From an uncultured Spirochaetaceae bacterium (GTDB lineage Bacteria; Spirochaetota; Spirochaetia; Sphaerochaetales; Sphaerochaetaceae), in assembly GCA_945910645.1 (NCBI GenBank), contig CAMDZB010000007.1, positions 1 to 51,083 on the forward strand: a stretch of 51,083 bases of DNA, written 5' to 3'. This document shows positions 25,313 through 34,001 of the stretch, piece by piece (the stretch's first letter is position 1; each line of letters opens with the position of its first letter). The translations under genes and the position numbers were made by a program. The notes below the pieces were generated by a model that made no database searches, was not told the origin of the DNA, and saw nothing but the letters and a program-made list of their open reading frames with translations.

Positions 25313-25342
25313 AAAAAAGAGGTCAAATGACCTCTTTTTTTT
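25313..25342. terminator. Bidirectional intrinsic terminator
   Basis: GAGGTC, loop AAAT, GACCTC, flanked by A6-8 on the left and T8 on the right. It can end both nfnAB transcripts and the convergent uracil permease transcript. Confidence 0.88.
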
Positions 25343-25356
25343 ACAGATTCAACGAA

Positions 25357-26691
25357 TTATCTTAAAAAATCCCGTTTGTTATCAATGGCTTTGAATTCGT
25401 AATCTTTACCAGGCAACACAAGGTTAAGAAGGATACCAAACACAGCAGCGCAGGCAAGGCCACCAAACTCGAGCTTACCAAGCTTAATCGGATATGCGTT
25501 GAATCCAAGTCCGCTCACCATGATCACAGCAGCGATTAACACGTTACGCATCTTGGTAAAGTCAACCTGCTGCTCGATCATGCCCCTAAGTCCGATTGCT
25601 GAAATCATGCCGTAGAGTACAAACGATATGCCGCCGATGATACATGATGGAATCGTGCTGATTGCAGTATCAAGGATCGGGCTCATCGAGAGTATAATCG
25701 AGATTATAGCTGCAATTTCGATCACAACAGGATCCATAACGCCTGTAAGTACGATCACGCCAGTGTTTTCACTGTATGTTGTGTTCGCAGGCCCTCCGAT
25801 TGCACCAGCGATACTTGAACCGATACCGTCACCAAGGAGTGTTCGTGCCAGTCCTGGATCTTCAATGAAGTTCTTATCACATGTCTGGCTTATAGCCATC
25901 ATGTCGCCGATGTGTTCAATCATAGCGGCAAGGGATACAACAGCACATGTGATGATTGCACTTATGTCGAAGCGTGGAAGGGTGTCCTTAAATGGTGGAA
26001 GTCCAACAACGCTCTTGCCGTGGAACACTGAGAAGTCGATTATCTGCCTTACTCCTGTAACTGTTAGGATAACAGCAACCACGTATGCCACAGCGATTGC
26101 GATTAAAATGGGCACAATCTTTGCCATGCCCTTACCCCACATGTTGAGGGCTATAATAAGGATGATAGGCAACACACCAACTAGAATTGTTAAGAAGTCG
26201 TGAGAGCTCGTAAGGTTGTTTACAGCCGATGGTGATAGAATCAATCCGATGAGCACGATGATTGGACCTGTTACTACAGGTGGAAATAGCCTCATCACCT
26301 TTCGTGTACCAATCAGCTTAAAACAGAGAGCAAATGCGATGTAAATAAGGCCTGAAAGTAGAATTCCGCCCGATGCATATGCAAGCACGCTAATTCCCTG
26401 AGCATTAGCCATCTCGATCAGTCTTTCATCATTCGCTATGCTGCCGTAAGCTGCAAGGAATGCAAACGACGACCCAAGAAATACTGGAATCTTCCTTTTA
26501 GTGATGAAATGGAACCATAGGGTAGCCACACCTGCACAGAAAAGTGCCACTGAAACGCTGAACCCTGAAATAATTGGAACTAAGATAGTAGCTCCAAACA
26601 TCGCAAAAACGTGTTGCAATCCAAGCACGATCGTTTTGCCTACACCCAACTCTTTGATTGAGTTTTCAATTCTAGTCTGTTTTGTATCCAT
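25357..26691 (-). CDS. uraA: Uracil permease (NCS2 family)
   Basis: The 444-residue transporter has about 14 hydrophobic segments and belongs to the nucleobase:cation symporter-2 family. The substrate-site sequence G-G-P-A-N-T-T-Y-S-E-N-T-G is that of uracil-type members (UraA/PyrP), and the earlier A-M-I-E-H-I-G-D segment carries the conserved Glu that contacts uracil. The N-terminus G-L-Q-H-V-F-A-M-F-G-A-T-I-L-V-P is also typical. It should import uracil with protons for salvage and fits with the uridine phosphorylase upstream. ATG 26691 has no obvious ribosome-binding site. It ends close to a shared terminator and is probably a single-gene unit. Confidence 0.92.
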   Translation of the reverse strand: MDTKQTRIENSIKELGVGKTIVLGLQHVFAMFGATILVPIISGFSVSVALFCAGVATLWFHFITKRKIPVFLGSSFAFLAAYGSIANDERLIEMANAQGISVLAYASGGILLSGLIYIAFALCFKLIGTRKVMRLFPPVVTGPIIVLIGLILSPSAVNNLTSSHDFLTILVGVLPIILIIALNMWGKGMAKIVPILIAIAVAYVVAVILTVTGVRQIIDFSVFHGKSVVGLPPFKDTLPRFDISAIITCAVVSLAAMIEHIGDMMAISQTCDKNFIEDPGLARTLLGDGIGSSIAGAIGGPANTTYSENTGVIVLTGVMDPVVIEIAAIISIILSMSPILDTAISTIPSCIIGGISFVLYGMISAIGLRGMIEQQVDFTKMRNVLIAAVIMVSGLGFNAYPIKLGKLEFGGLACAAVFGILLNLVLPGKDYEFKAIDNKRDFLR

Positions 26692-26869
26692 ACTAGACTT
26701 TTAAAGTAGCATAAATTCTGTTTTTTTTGCAATGCGGTTGTTTACTAAATTGACCAAAAAGTATAAAAATTTTCATTATGGCAATTATGCACTTTTTTTT
26801 AATTTTTAATTGTGATAACCTATAAAAAATATTTTCTATCACTAACCACCCTAAAATAAGCGAAAAACT

Positions 26870-28402
26870 ATGGAGATTAATGAACTTAACGCCTTAAAAA
26901 GCAACATACTAAACGCCGAATCAGAGGGTGCAAAAAAGCAACACTCAAACGGCAAACTCACAGTAAGAGAGCGTATTTCGCGCCTTGTAGACCCATCCAC
27001 TTTTGTAGAGATCGGAGCGTTTGTCGAACACAGAGCCACATCATTTGGAATGCAGGGCAAAAAGGTTATCGAAGACGGCGTTGTAACAGGATCTGCTAAA
27101 ATCAACTCAAAAGACGTATACATCGCTCTACAGGACTTTACAGCTCAGGGTGGAACCTTAGGTGAAATGCACGCAAAGAAGATCGCAGAGTGCCAGGAGA
27201 GAGCCCTAAAATACGGAGTGCCAATCATAATGGTGAACGACTCAGGAGGTGCACGTATCCAGGAGGGCATTGATGCACTTGCGGGCTTTGGTGACCTTTT
27301 TAACAACAGCATCAAGGCATCGGGTGTGATCCCACAGATATCCGTGATTGCAGGTCCATGCGCAGGAGGAGCTGTGTATCTTCCATCTCTTAACGACTTT
27401 ATATTTATGGTAAACGGCGTATCAAACATGTTCATAACAGGGCCTAGCGTGATTAAAGCCGTAACAGGCGAAGTCGTAACACCAGAGGAGCTAGGAGGAG
27501 CCGCCGTTCAGAACAGAACAAGCGGAGTTGCCCACTTCTATGCAGATACTGAGGATGAATGTTTCACGATGGTAAAGAAGCTGCTCTCGTACCTTCCTCA
27601 GAACAACCTTGATGAGGTGGCTGTTAAACCAAACACGGATGAAAGACGTACAGAGTCAGACGCGCTTGATACTATAATTCCAGATCTAAACACAAAGGCT
27701 TACGACGTTAAAGATGTAATCAGAGCGATAGTGGACGACGGCGACTTTATGGAGTACCAGAAATTCTTTGCCACAAACATCGTAACATGCTTTGCTCGCA
27801 TCTTTGGAAAGACAGTCGGCATCATCGCCAATCAGCCTAAGGTGAACGCAGGAAGCATCGACTCGGATGCAGCGGACAAGGCGTCACGATTCATCCGTAC
27901 GCTTGATTCATTCAACATTCCACTTGTGACTCTCGTAGACGTGCCAGGATTTCTTCCGGGCGTAAAGGAGGAACACAAGGGCATCATCCGACACGGAGCC
28001 AAACTCCTATACGCATACAGCGAGGCAAGCGTTCCTAAGATCACAATAATCATGAGGAAGGCATACGGGGGTGCGTACATTGCGATGTGTTCAAAGCATC
28101 TAGGAGCCGACGTGGTATACGCATGGCCAAAGGCGGAAATTGCCGTGATGGGAGCAGAAGGCGCTGTGAGTATCCTATATAATAAGGAGTTAAAGCAGAA
28201 CACAGACGAGACATTCCGAGAACAGAAGATCGAAGAGTACAAAAACGAGTTTATGACGCCCTTACTTGCCGCAAAGCGAGGATACATAGACGATGTGATT
28301 ATTCCATCGAGCACCAGAAAGCACATCGGACGCGCTCTACAATTGCTAAAAAATAAAAAAACTTATAAAATACAGAAGAAACACGGCAATATACCGTTGT
28401 AA
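26870..28402 (+). CDS. mmdA: Methylmalonyl-CoA decarboxylase alpha subunit (carboxyltransferase)
   Basis: The 510-residue carboxyltransferase belongs to the acyl-CoA carboxylase beta/MmdA family with two crotonase-like halves. Visible signatures are S-G-G-A-R-I-Q-E-G, G-P-C-A-G-G-A-V-Y in the first half, and A-Y-G-G-A-Y-I-A-M with V-D-V-P-G-F-L-P-G in the second. It moves the carboxyl group from methylmalonyl-CoA to the biotin of the carrier subunit. The three genes downstream encode the OadG-like, biotin-carrier and OadB-like subunits. That makes the Na+-pumping decarboxylase (EC 7.2.4.3) more likely than propionyl-CoA carboxylase. The length excludes the larger glutaconyl-CoA decarboxylase alpha chain. 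The ATG lacks a clear Shine-Dalgarno site. Confidence 0.9.
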   Translation: MEINELNALKSNILNAESEGAKKQHSNGKLTVRERISRLVDPSTFVEIGAFVEHRATSFGMQGKKVIEDGVVTGSAKINSKDVYIALQDFTAQGGTLGEMHAKKIAECQERALKYGVPIIMVNDSGGARIQEGIDALAGFGDLFNNSIKASGVIPQISVIAGPCAGGAVYLPSLNDFIFMVNGVSNMFITGPSVIKAVTGEVVTPEELGGAAVQNRTSGVAHFYADTEDECFTMVKKLLSYLPQNNLDEVAVKPNTDERRTESDALDTIIPDLNTKAYDVKDVIRAIVDDGDFMEYQKFFATNIVTCFARIFGKTVGIIANQPKVNAGSIDSDAADKASRFIRTLDSFNIPLVTLVDVPGFLPGVKEEHKGIIRHGAKLLYAYSEASVPKITIIMRKAYGGAYIAMCSKHLGADVVYAWPKAEIAVMGAEGAVSILYNKELKQNTDETFREQKIEEYKNEFMTPLLAAKRGYIDDVIIPSSTRKHIGRALQLLKNKKTYKIQKKHGNIPL

Positions 28403-28454
28403 TGTATGAATTTAGACATGATAGCGATAATTTAATCGTTAAAGGAGTTCAATA

Positions 28455-28781
28455 ATGTTCAAAATGAACACAACATTAGCTGACGGTCTACTCATAGCGT
28501 TGTTCTCAATGATTGTAGTTTTTATAATCTTGTTTGCAATTTCATATATGATCGACCTAATTGCTCTAGTCGTGAGAAAGTCAAAAAAGAACCAACCAAG
28601 CGTAGGAGCTCAGAAGAAATCCCCATCAAAGAGTTCAGAATCGGAGAGTGACGAGGTCGTTGCAGCAATCACAGCAGCAATTGCAGCTTACACAGGCAGA
28701 GACGATTTTGAGGTAAAATCAGTCCAGGAAACAGGAAAGTCCTCATGGGGCATTTCCGCAAAAGTAAATTCAGTAAATTAA
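28455..28781 (+). CDS. mmdD: Sodium-pump decarboxylase delta subunit (OadG family)
   Basis: The 108-residue protein has one N-terminal membrane helix (about residues 9-33), a Lys/Ser-rich linker and a C-terminal segment containing V-A-A-I-T-A-A-I-A-A-Y and S-S-W-G, which are typical of OadG/MmdD. This small subunit holds the carboxyltransferase and biotin carrier to the membrane beta subunit. AAAGGAG lies 7 nt before ATG 28455. The gene sits 52 bases after mmdA and just before the biotin carrier gene. Confidence 0.82.
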   Translation: MFKMNTTLADGLLIALFSMIVVFIILFAISYMIDLIALVVRKSKKNQPSVGAQKKSPSKSSESESDEVVAAITAAIAAYTGRDDFEVKSVQETGKSSWGISAKVNSVN

Positions 28782-28798
28782 TTGACAAGGAGATATAT

Positions 28799-29182
28799 AT
28801 GTCAAAGAGGTTTCATATTGTAATTAATGGTAAATCCTATGATGCAGAAGTCGAAGAGGTAGGAGCATATCCATCAGAGATGGTTGCAGTTGCAACTCCA
28901 ACAAACGCAAATGCAGAAAGCACACCAGCTCCACAGAGCGCACCTCAGAGTGCACCTCAGAGTGCAGGTGGCACTACAGTTTCAGCCCCTCTTGCAGGCG
29001 TTGTTATCGGAATGTCTGTTAAGGTAGGCGATACAGTAAAGGCAGGCGAGAGCTTTGTTAAGATTGAAGCAATGAAGATGGAAAATGAAATTCCAGCTCC
29101 AGTATCAGGCACAGTTACAAAGGTTTACGTATCAGACGGACAGCAGGTTAAGACAGACGACCCTCTTATTGATATTGCTTAA
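28799..29182 (+). CDS. mmdC: Biotin carrier subunit of methylmalonyl-CoA decarboxylase
   Basis: This is a 127-residue biotinyl-domain protein. The biotin-accepting Lys lies in E-A-M-K-M-E-N-E at about residue 91-98. Residues 1-30 form a short beta region, followed by a flexible Ala/Pro/Gln/Ser hinge with the repeated unit A-P-Q-S (about 42-58), then the 70-residue biotinyl domain. The hinge is encoded by near-identical short DNA repeats near 28930-28966. ATG 28799 is chosen because AAGGAG stands 6-7 nt upstream. The biotin shuttles carboxyl groups from the MmdA active site to the MmdB membrane pump. Confidence 0.92.
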   Translation: MSKRFHIVINGKSYDAEVEEVGAYPSEMVAVATPTNANAESTPAPQSAPQSAPQSAGGTTVSAPLAGVVIGMSVKVGDTVKAGESFVKIEAMKMENEIPAPVSGTVTKVYVSDGQQVKTDDPLIDIA

Positions 29183-29193
29183 GGGAGTCACAA

Positions 29194-30474
29194 ATGGGAG
29201 AAATTCTATTAAACTTTTGGAAGAGTACAGGCTTTTCTAAGCTTTTTACTCTCTCCACACATGTAGCAGGTGGCATTTACGTTCCTGGTGAACTTATAAT
29301 GATCTGCCTTGCATGTTTTTTCCTATACTTGGGAATTAAGAAGGGATACGAGCCGTATCTTATGATTCCAATCGCATTCGGTATGCTTCTTGCAAACCTA
29401 CCAGGCGCAGGACTCGACACACACATGGCGGAGGCGTTCAATAATCTCTCAATGCGCAACTTACTCGATCCAGACTTTGTGCTTCCAGAAGAAATCATTC
29501 CGGGCGCAAAAATGGTGGGAGAACTCACATTCGGAGAATGGACAGACCTTGCAAAGGGCGGATTGATCTACTACCTATTCCAGGGTACAAACCTTGGTAT
29601 CTATCCACCGCTCATCTTCCTATGCATTGGAGCAGGAACAGACTTTGGTCCACTTCTTGCAAACCCACGTTCACTAATCCTTGGCGCATCAGCACAGCTT
29701 GGTATCTTTATCACATTCATCGGTGCATTAGCATTAGGATTTACAGGACAGGAGGCAGGTTCAATCGGTATCATCGGCGGTGCAGACGGCCCTACAGCTC
29801 TCTACATCACAACAAAGCTTGCTCCTCATCTTCTTGGACCTATCGCAATCGCAGCTTACTCATACATGGCACTTGTTCCTATTATTCAGCCACCTATCAT
29901 GAAGGCGCTCACAACAAAGAAAGAACGTGTGATCAAGATGGAACAGCTTCGTACAGTAAGCCAGACAGAGAAGATCGTATTCCCAATCGTTGTAACAGTA
30001 TTTACAGTGTTACTTCTTCCAGATGCAGGTTCACTAATCGGAATGCTTATGCTTGGTAACCTACTTAAGGAGTCAGGACGCGTTCCACTCTTAGTCAACT
30101 GTATTCAGAACTCGCTTATGTACATTGTTTCAATCTTCCTTGGACTTACAGTTGGAGCAAAGGCAACAGCTGCGATGTTCCTCAGAGCTCAGACTCTTAT
30201 GATCATTGCACTTGGACTAATTGCATTCTGCTTTGGTACAGCAGGCGGTGTTCTAATCGGCAAGCTTATGTGTAAGCTCACAGGCGGAAAAGTTAACCCA
30301 CTCATCGGGGCTGCGGGCGTATCTGCAGTTCCAATGGCTGCACGTGTTGCTCAGATCGAAGGGCAGAAGTACAATCCATCGAACTTCCTTTTGATGCACG
30401 CTATGGGTCCAAACGTCGCAGGTGTTATCGGTTCTGCAGTAGCAGCAGGAATGCTTTTATTGTTCCTCCGATAG
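29194..30474 (+). CDS. mmdB: Na+-translocating decarboxylase beta subunit (OadB/MmdB)
   Basis: The 426-residue integral membrane subunit decarboxylates carboxybiotin and exports Na+. The hallmark loop G-I-I-G-G-A-D-G-P-T-A (about residues 193-203) contains the conserved Asp needed for Na+ coupling, and G-P-N-V-A-G-V-I-G-S-A-V-A-A-G closes the protein as in other OadB proteins. About nine to eleven hydrophobic segments are visible. AAGGGAG precedes ATG 29194. It is the last gene of the four-gene operon and is followed within 30 bases by a strong terminator. Decarboxylation is thereby converted to a sodium-motive force usable by transporters or ATP synthase. Confidence 0.94.
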   Translation: MGEILLNFWKSTGFSKLFTLSTHVAGGIYVPGELIMICLACFFLYLGIKKGYEPYLMIPIAFGMLLANLPGAGLDTHMAEAFNNLSMRNLLDPDFVLPEEIIPGAKMVGELTFGEWTDLAKGGLIYYLFQGTNLGIYPPLIFLCIGAGTDFGPLLANPRSLILGASAQLGIFITFIGALALGFTGQEAGSIGIIGGADGPTALYITTKLAPHLLGPIAIAAYSYMALVPIIQPPIMKALTTKKERVIKMEQLRTVSQTEKIVFPIVVTVFTVLLLPDAGSLIGMLMLGNLLKESGRVPLLVNCIQNSLMYIVSIFLGLTVGAKATAAMFLRAQTLMIIALGLIAFCFGTAGGVLIGKLMCKLTGGKVNPLIGAAGVSAVPMAARVAQIEGQKYNPSNFLLMHAMGPNVAGVIGSAVAAGMLLLFLR

Positions 30475-30502
30475 TTATATAAAAATTATATAAGATCTAT
30501 AT

Positions 30503-30539
30503 AAAATAGGATGACTGCTAACAGTTGTCCTATTTTTTT
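30503..30539 (+). terminator. Intrinsic terminator of the mmd operon
   Basis: A 15-bp stem (arms 30503-30517 and 30522-30536, with two G-T pairs), loop CTAA, followed by a T run. It is the strongest hairpin in the window by length. Confidence 0.92.
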
Positions 30540-30540
30540 A

Positions 30541-30638
30541 TATACTGGTGAAGAGGCACAAATCCTATAAGGGATGGCTTAAGTGCAATGATGTAAATCA
30601 TTCTTAAAATTACCCCCACCAATTAGGTGGGGTTTTTT
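30541..30638 (+). ncRNA. Candidate small structured RNA or attenuator, unassigned
   Basis: Between two terminators lies a 98-base stretch with nested pairings. ATCC pairs with GGAT around 30562-30577. GCAC at 30557-30560 could pair with GTGC at 30586-30589. AATGAT, loop GTAA, ATCATT (30590-30605) is a perfect 6-bp hairpin. It ends in the terminator CCCCACC-AATTA-GGTGGGG-T6. A TATACT at 30541-30546 could be a -10. It matches no riboswitch class that I can name with confidence. Confidence 0.35.
30613..30638 (+). terminator. Intrinsic terminator before recO
   Basis: CCCCACC (30614-30620), loop AATTA, GGTGGGG (30626-30632), then six T. No protein gene precedes it, which is why an RNA product is suspected upstream. 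Confidence 0.9.
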
Positions 30639-30639
30639 C

Positions 30640-30668
30640 TTGCAAGAACAACCCATTTGTAGTATTCT
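30640..30668 (+). promoter_or_regulatory. Promoter of the recO-recJ unit
   Basis: TTGCAA (30640-30645), 17-bp spacer, TATTCT (30663-30668). Transcription would start about 20 bases before ATG 30696, with AAGGG as a weak ribosome-binding site. Confidence 0.65.
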
Positions 30669-30695
30669 TAAGACGTAACGTAAGGGCAATTATTG

Positions 30696-31433
30696 ATGAG
30701 TGATTTGGTAGTACGGGGAATTTGTTTGTTTCAGCAAAAATCGCGCGAAAAGGACGTTGAAGCCACAGTCTTCTCAAAAGATGAAGGATTCATCTATGTG
30801 CGCTTAACATCATCGCTCAAGGGTGGACGGTTAAACCTGCCACTCGCATCGACATCAGAGCTATATCTTTCATCAAGAAGCGCATTAAAGCATTACATCT
30901 TAAGAGACGTAAAAGTGATCTCAACTCATGATAGCATCATATTGGACTACGAGAGACTTGAGTGTTTTTCGTTCCTTTCAAAGGTGATGCTACATGTTGC
31001 AAAGTACAATCTTGAGGCATCGTATAGCTTAGTTGAGTTGTTTATAAATCTGCTTGATGAGGGGTTAAACCGCATACTCTTAACTGCCCATGCGATAGAG
31101 AGAATTTTTGTGAACGAGGGGATTTTTGGGGACTATCAAAAGTGTCCGTTTTGCGAGAAGGTGTATGAGGGCGGCGAGGTGCTTGGCTATTCATACGAGC
31201 ACAACTGTAGCTGCTGTTCATCCTGTGCAAACGTGATAAACGTGCTTTCAAGCAAGCTCAGAAACTACCTAAGAGTCACACAAACCTTAACGTTGAGAGA
31301 TGCTGTTCGATATCCATTAAATGATGTTGATCCAATAAGGCTCTTGTCGTTTGAGTGTTTTCGTTTAAAAAAACTACTGAAGAATCAGCAAGATGAAATT
31401 GATGAGTTCTTGGAGAGAGTGAAAAATGGTTAG
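30696..31433 (+). CDS. recO: DNA repair protein RecO, likely
   Basis: The 245-residue protein fits RecO: an N-terminal OB-fold region (residues 1-80, with a Gly-rich K-G-G-R turn), a helical middle part and a Cys cluster. C-P-F-C is followed about 23 residues later by C-S-C-C-S-S-C, the usual zinc-finger-like position in RecO. RecO with RecR loads RecA on SSB-coated gaps. Sequence identity to well-known RecO proteins looks low, so the call rests on layout, Cys motif and the adjoining recJ gene, with which it overlaps by eight bases. ATG 30696 is preferred to a TTG one codon earlier. Confidence 0.65.
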   Translation: MSDLVVRGICLFQQKSREKDVEATVFSKDEGFIYVRLTSSLKGGRLNLPLASTSELYLSSRSALKHYILRDVKVISTHDSIILDYERLECFSFLSKVMLHVAKYNLEASYSLVELFINLLDEGLNRILLTAHAIERIFVNEGIFGDYQKCPFCEKVYEGGEVLGYSYEHNCSCCSSCANVINVLSSKLRNYLRVTQTLTLRDAVRYPLNDVDPIRLLSFECFRLKKLLKNQQDEIDEFLERVKNG

Positions 31434-33573
31434 TTGGTCAAAAGAGAGTGCAAGTGCATTAAAAGTTAAGGAGCTGTCGTTAAAGTACGACTTGGATCCG
31501 ATAGTTTCATCAATTCTCATAAGGCGTAAGTTTGACGACATAGACAACCTTAAATACTTTCTGATGTCAAATTCTATCATCCTAAACAGCCCGTTCTATT
31601 TTAAAGATATGCAGAAGTTCGTTGAGCGTATCAAAAAGGCAATAAAGAATAAGGAGAGGGTGTTTGTCTTTGGAGACAGAGACACGGATGGAATCACATC
31701 TATAACAATCCTAAGCGATTGGCTGACATCCCAAAACCTTGAGTGCATTGTGCGCCTGCCGACAGGGGATGACAACTACGGTCTCACCCTTTCTGCAGTG
31801 GATGAGGCAATCAAGGAGAACTGCTCTCTTGTGATCACCGTAGACTGTGGAATCACATCACATGAGAGTGTAAAAGCGTTTGTCGAAAAGGGAATAGATG
31901 TGCTTATCATCGACCATCATCTGCCACAGGAAGACAGCGAGCACCTTCCGCCATCCCTTGCGGTGATCGACCCTAAGGTGGAAGGATGTGGGTATCCGTT
32001 TAAGGGCTTATCTGCAGCAGGAGTGGTGTCAAAATGCATCACAGCGCTTGAGTTTAGCTTTTCAAATCACTACAACGTAGGCTCTTATTTACTCACAGCA
32101 GAGCTTGGCGCCACAGGCAGAAGCGTGATAGTCTCGCTTTTATACGTTAAGAATATGATTGAGGAGAAGCGCATCATCGAAGAGTGGTCTGCAGATGGCA
32201 AGAATCGCCTTGAGGATTCTAAGATATTCAAGACGCTTGATAACACCGATGAGCATATCTATGTGTATAAGGAGAACGACACAGAGGCGCTTCTAAAGCG
32301 TGCCTTTGGGGAGGATGCAAAGCTTCCACACTTTGTTGAGCTCTACTCACGCATAGTAAAGTACTTCCCTGAGGTAAACAAGAAGAGCCTACTTAACGCC
32401 ACCCATATCTTTCCGTATTACAAGACTGTGAAACATTCAAATGCACATCTTGATACGTTCTACTTCCTCTTTTTCAACTGCATGTTAAAGAGTATTCCCC
32501 ACTTTGAGAAGAACACGTCAAAATGCCTCGATCTTGTGGCGATATCAACAGTTGCTGACCTCATGCCGCTCTTGAATGAGAACCGCACTCTTGTAAAGAA
32601 GGGACTCAACAGGATCAACTCACATCCGAGAGCCTCATTACAGCCGTTTTTATCGCAAAAATCGCTTGTTATGAAGCCTCTCACAGCCACGGATATTTCG
32701 TTTTACATCTCGCCGATAATCAACTCTGCAGGACGAATGGGTAACAGCAATGTGGCTCTTGATACGCTTATGGCTAAAGATAAGGAACGTGTTGATATCC
32801 TTTCACGCCAGCTCTTTGCCCTCAACGACGAGAGACGTCATACAGGGGATGATGCATGGAAGATCATAAAGGAAAAGGCGGACCTTAGCTTTAAGGCAAA
32901 CGGCGAGAAGTTCGTGTTTGTATCCTCCTCGGAGATTCCACGAGGATTTACAGGCCTTTCCGCATCAAAGGCGCTTCGTGTTTACCACGTGCCTGTTGTG
33001 ATAGTTGCAGAGCAGGATGAGGTAGCGTCTGGTTCAATCCGAACGCCTGAGGGGGTTAACTCGCTTGAATTCATCCAACACTTTGCATCTCTACTTGACG
33101 ACTTTGGTGCCCATCAATGCGCAGGTGGATTTTCGCTAAAGGCTTCAAATCTTAAGTCACTTAAGGATGAGATGTGTAGAAAGGCATCCGAGGTATTCTC
33201 AGAATCGTATGAGGAGATAGTGCAGGTGGACTGCGAACTTCCATCAAGCCTCGTATCGCCTGAGCTTATGAACGTATGTGACTTCTTTGCGCCGTATGGG
33301 GCTGGAAACACGCAGCTTGTATTCATGATCAAGGACTTTGTAATCGAAAAGGCGGAGAGCTTCAACGTAAAAGATCAGAAAGCCTTGAGGTGCACACTCA
33401 GGAACGACAAGATGGGATTCTCTGCAATCGGATGGTCACACGGGGAAAAGCTTGATAGCGGTGAAATCAACGTAGGCGACACGGTAAACGTGCTCACCAC
33501 AATCGAGAAAAACTACTTCCGTGGTAACTACACCATGAACCTTGTATTGATAGACATTGAAAAATCAAGGTAA
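31426..33573 (+). CDS. recJ: Single-stranded-DNA-specific exonuclease RecJ
   Basis: The 715-residue exonuclease of the DHH family degrades ssDNA 5'-3' in recombination and mismatch repair. Motif I is G-D-R-D-T-D-G (83-89), the usual form being G-D-Y-D-V-D-G. Motif II is D-C-G-I-T-S-H, motif III I-D-H-H, and the DHHA1 part contains I-N-S-A-G-R-M-G and, near the end, G-A-H-Q-C-A-G-G-F. It is about 130 residues longer than E. coli RecJ, owing to extra sequence between the DHH core and the DHHA1 domain (about 215-350). GGAGAGAG precedes the ATG inside recO, so the two genes are translationally coupled. Confidence 0.92.
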   Translation: MVSWSKESASALKVKELSLKYDLDPIVSSILIRRKFDDIDNLKYFLMSNSIILNSPFYFKDMQKFVERIKKAIKNKERVFVFGDRDTDGITSITILSDWLTSQNLECIVRLPTGDDNYGLTLSAVDEAIKENCSLVITVDCGITSHESVKAFVEKGIDVLIIDHHLPQEDSEHLPPSLAVIDPKVEGCGYPFKGLSAAGVVSKCITALEFSFSNHYNVGSYLLTAELGATGRSVIVSLLYVKNMIEEKRIIEEWSADGKNRLEDSKIFKTLDNTDEHIYVYKENDTEALLKRAFGEDAKLPHFVELYSRIVKYFPEVNKKSLLNATHIFPYYKTVKHSNAHLDTFYFLFFNCMLKSIPHFEKNTSKCLDLVAISTVADLMPLLNENRTLVKKGLNRINSHPRASLQPFLSQKSLVMKPLTATDISFYISPIINSAGRMGNSNVALDTLMAKDKERVDILSRQLFALNDERRHTGDDAWKIIKEKADLSFKANGEKFVFVSSSEIPRGFTGLSASKALRVYHVPVVIVAEQDEVASGSIRTPEGVNSLEFIQHFASLLDDFGAHQCAGGFSLKASNLKSLKDEMCRKASEVFSESYEEIVQVDCELPSSLVSPELMNVCDFFAPYGAGNTQLVFMIKDFVIEKAESFNVKDQKALRCTLRNDKMGFSAIGWSHGEKLDSGEINVGDTVNVLTTIEKNYFRGNYTMNLVLIDIEKSR

Positions 33574-33654
33574 AGATTATATATTTAGTTGAGAATTGAT
33601 AAACACGAAATGGCTCTATTCGCTTATGAGGGTTATTTTGTGGAAGGAGAAAAT

Positions 33655-33930
33655 ATGATAACAAGCGAAAAAAAAGCAGAACTCGTTAAGAAATTTGGAG
33701 ACAGCGAGAAAGATTCAGGAAAGGTAGAAGTACAGGTTGCAATCCTCACAGAGAGAATCAACGCATTAAACCAGACACATTTCAACAAGAACCCAAAGGA
33801 TCACGCATCACGCCGTGGACTATTAAAGATGGTAGGTAAGAGAAGAAACCTCCTCAAGTACCTCAAAAACAAAGACATCAACAGATACAGAGCATGTATC
33901 CAGTCACTTGGAATCAGAGACGTATTATAA
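33655..33930 (+). CDS. rpsO: 30S ribosomal protein S15
   Basis: The 91-residue S15 binds 16S rRNA early in 30S assembly. Sequence features are typical: [15 protein letters not shown], then [19 protein letters not shown], and K-R-R-N-L-L-K-Y-L near the end. ATG 33655 follows a strong GGAAGGAG, so an in-frame start at 33589 is not used. An 81-base space after recJ is long enough for a leader; S15 represses its own translation in other bacteria, but no specific fold can be shown here. It stands before pnp, as in many bacteria. Confidence 0.96.
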   Translation: MITSEKKAELVKKFGDSEKDSGKVEVQVAILTERINALNQTHFNKNPKDHASRRGLLKMVGKRRNLLKYLKNKDINRYRACIQSLGIRDVL

Positions 33931-33988
33931 TAAGTAAAATTTAATTGGTAAGTAAAATTTAACTGGGGGTGGTAAAAGATGCACCCCC
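33931..33988 (+). promoter_or_regulatory. rpsO-pnp spacer: tandem 18-bp repeat and hairpin next to the pnp ribosome-binding site
   Basis: An 18-bp unit, TAAGTAAAATTTAATTGG, is repeated at once with one change (33931-33948 and 33949-33966). It runs into a hairpin GGGGGTG (33965-33971)/CACCCCC (33982-33988) with a 10-base loop. The pnp Shine-Dalgarno AAAGG starts one base after the stem. In E. coli the equivalent spacer carries the RNase III/PNPase autoregulation site, so a regulatory or processing role is likely. Confidence 0.6.
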
Positions 33989-34001
33989 AAAGGTAATATA
34001 A

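Noticed and set aside
29538-30059. A 173-codon alternative frame within mmdB.
   Set aside because: It lies inside a well-conserved membrane protein gene, is rich in Ser/Arg/Tyr/His as frame-shifted readings are, and has no start signals.
33574-33654. S15 autoregulatory leader before rpsO.
   Set aside because: The spacer is long enough, but I could not identify a convincing pseudoknot or S15 target by eye, so no feature is claimed.
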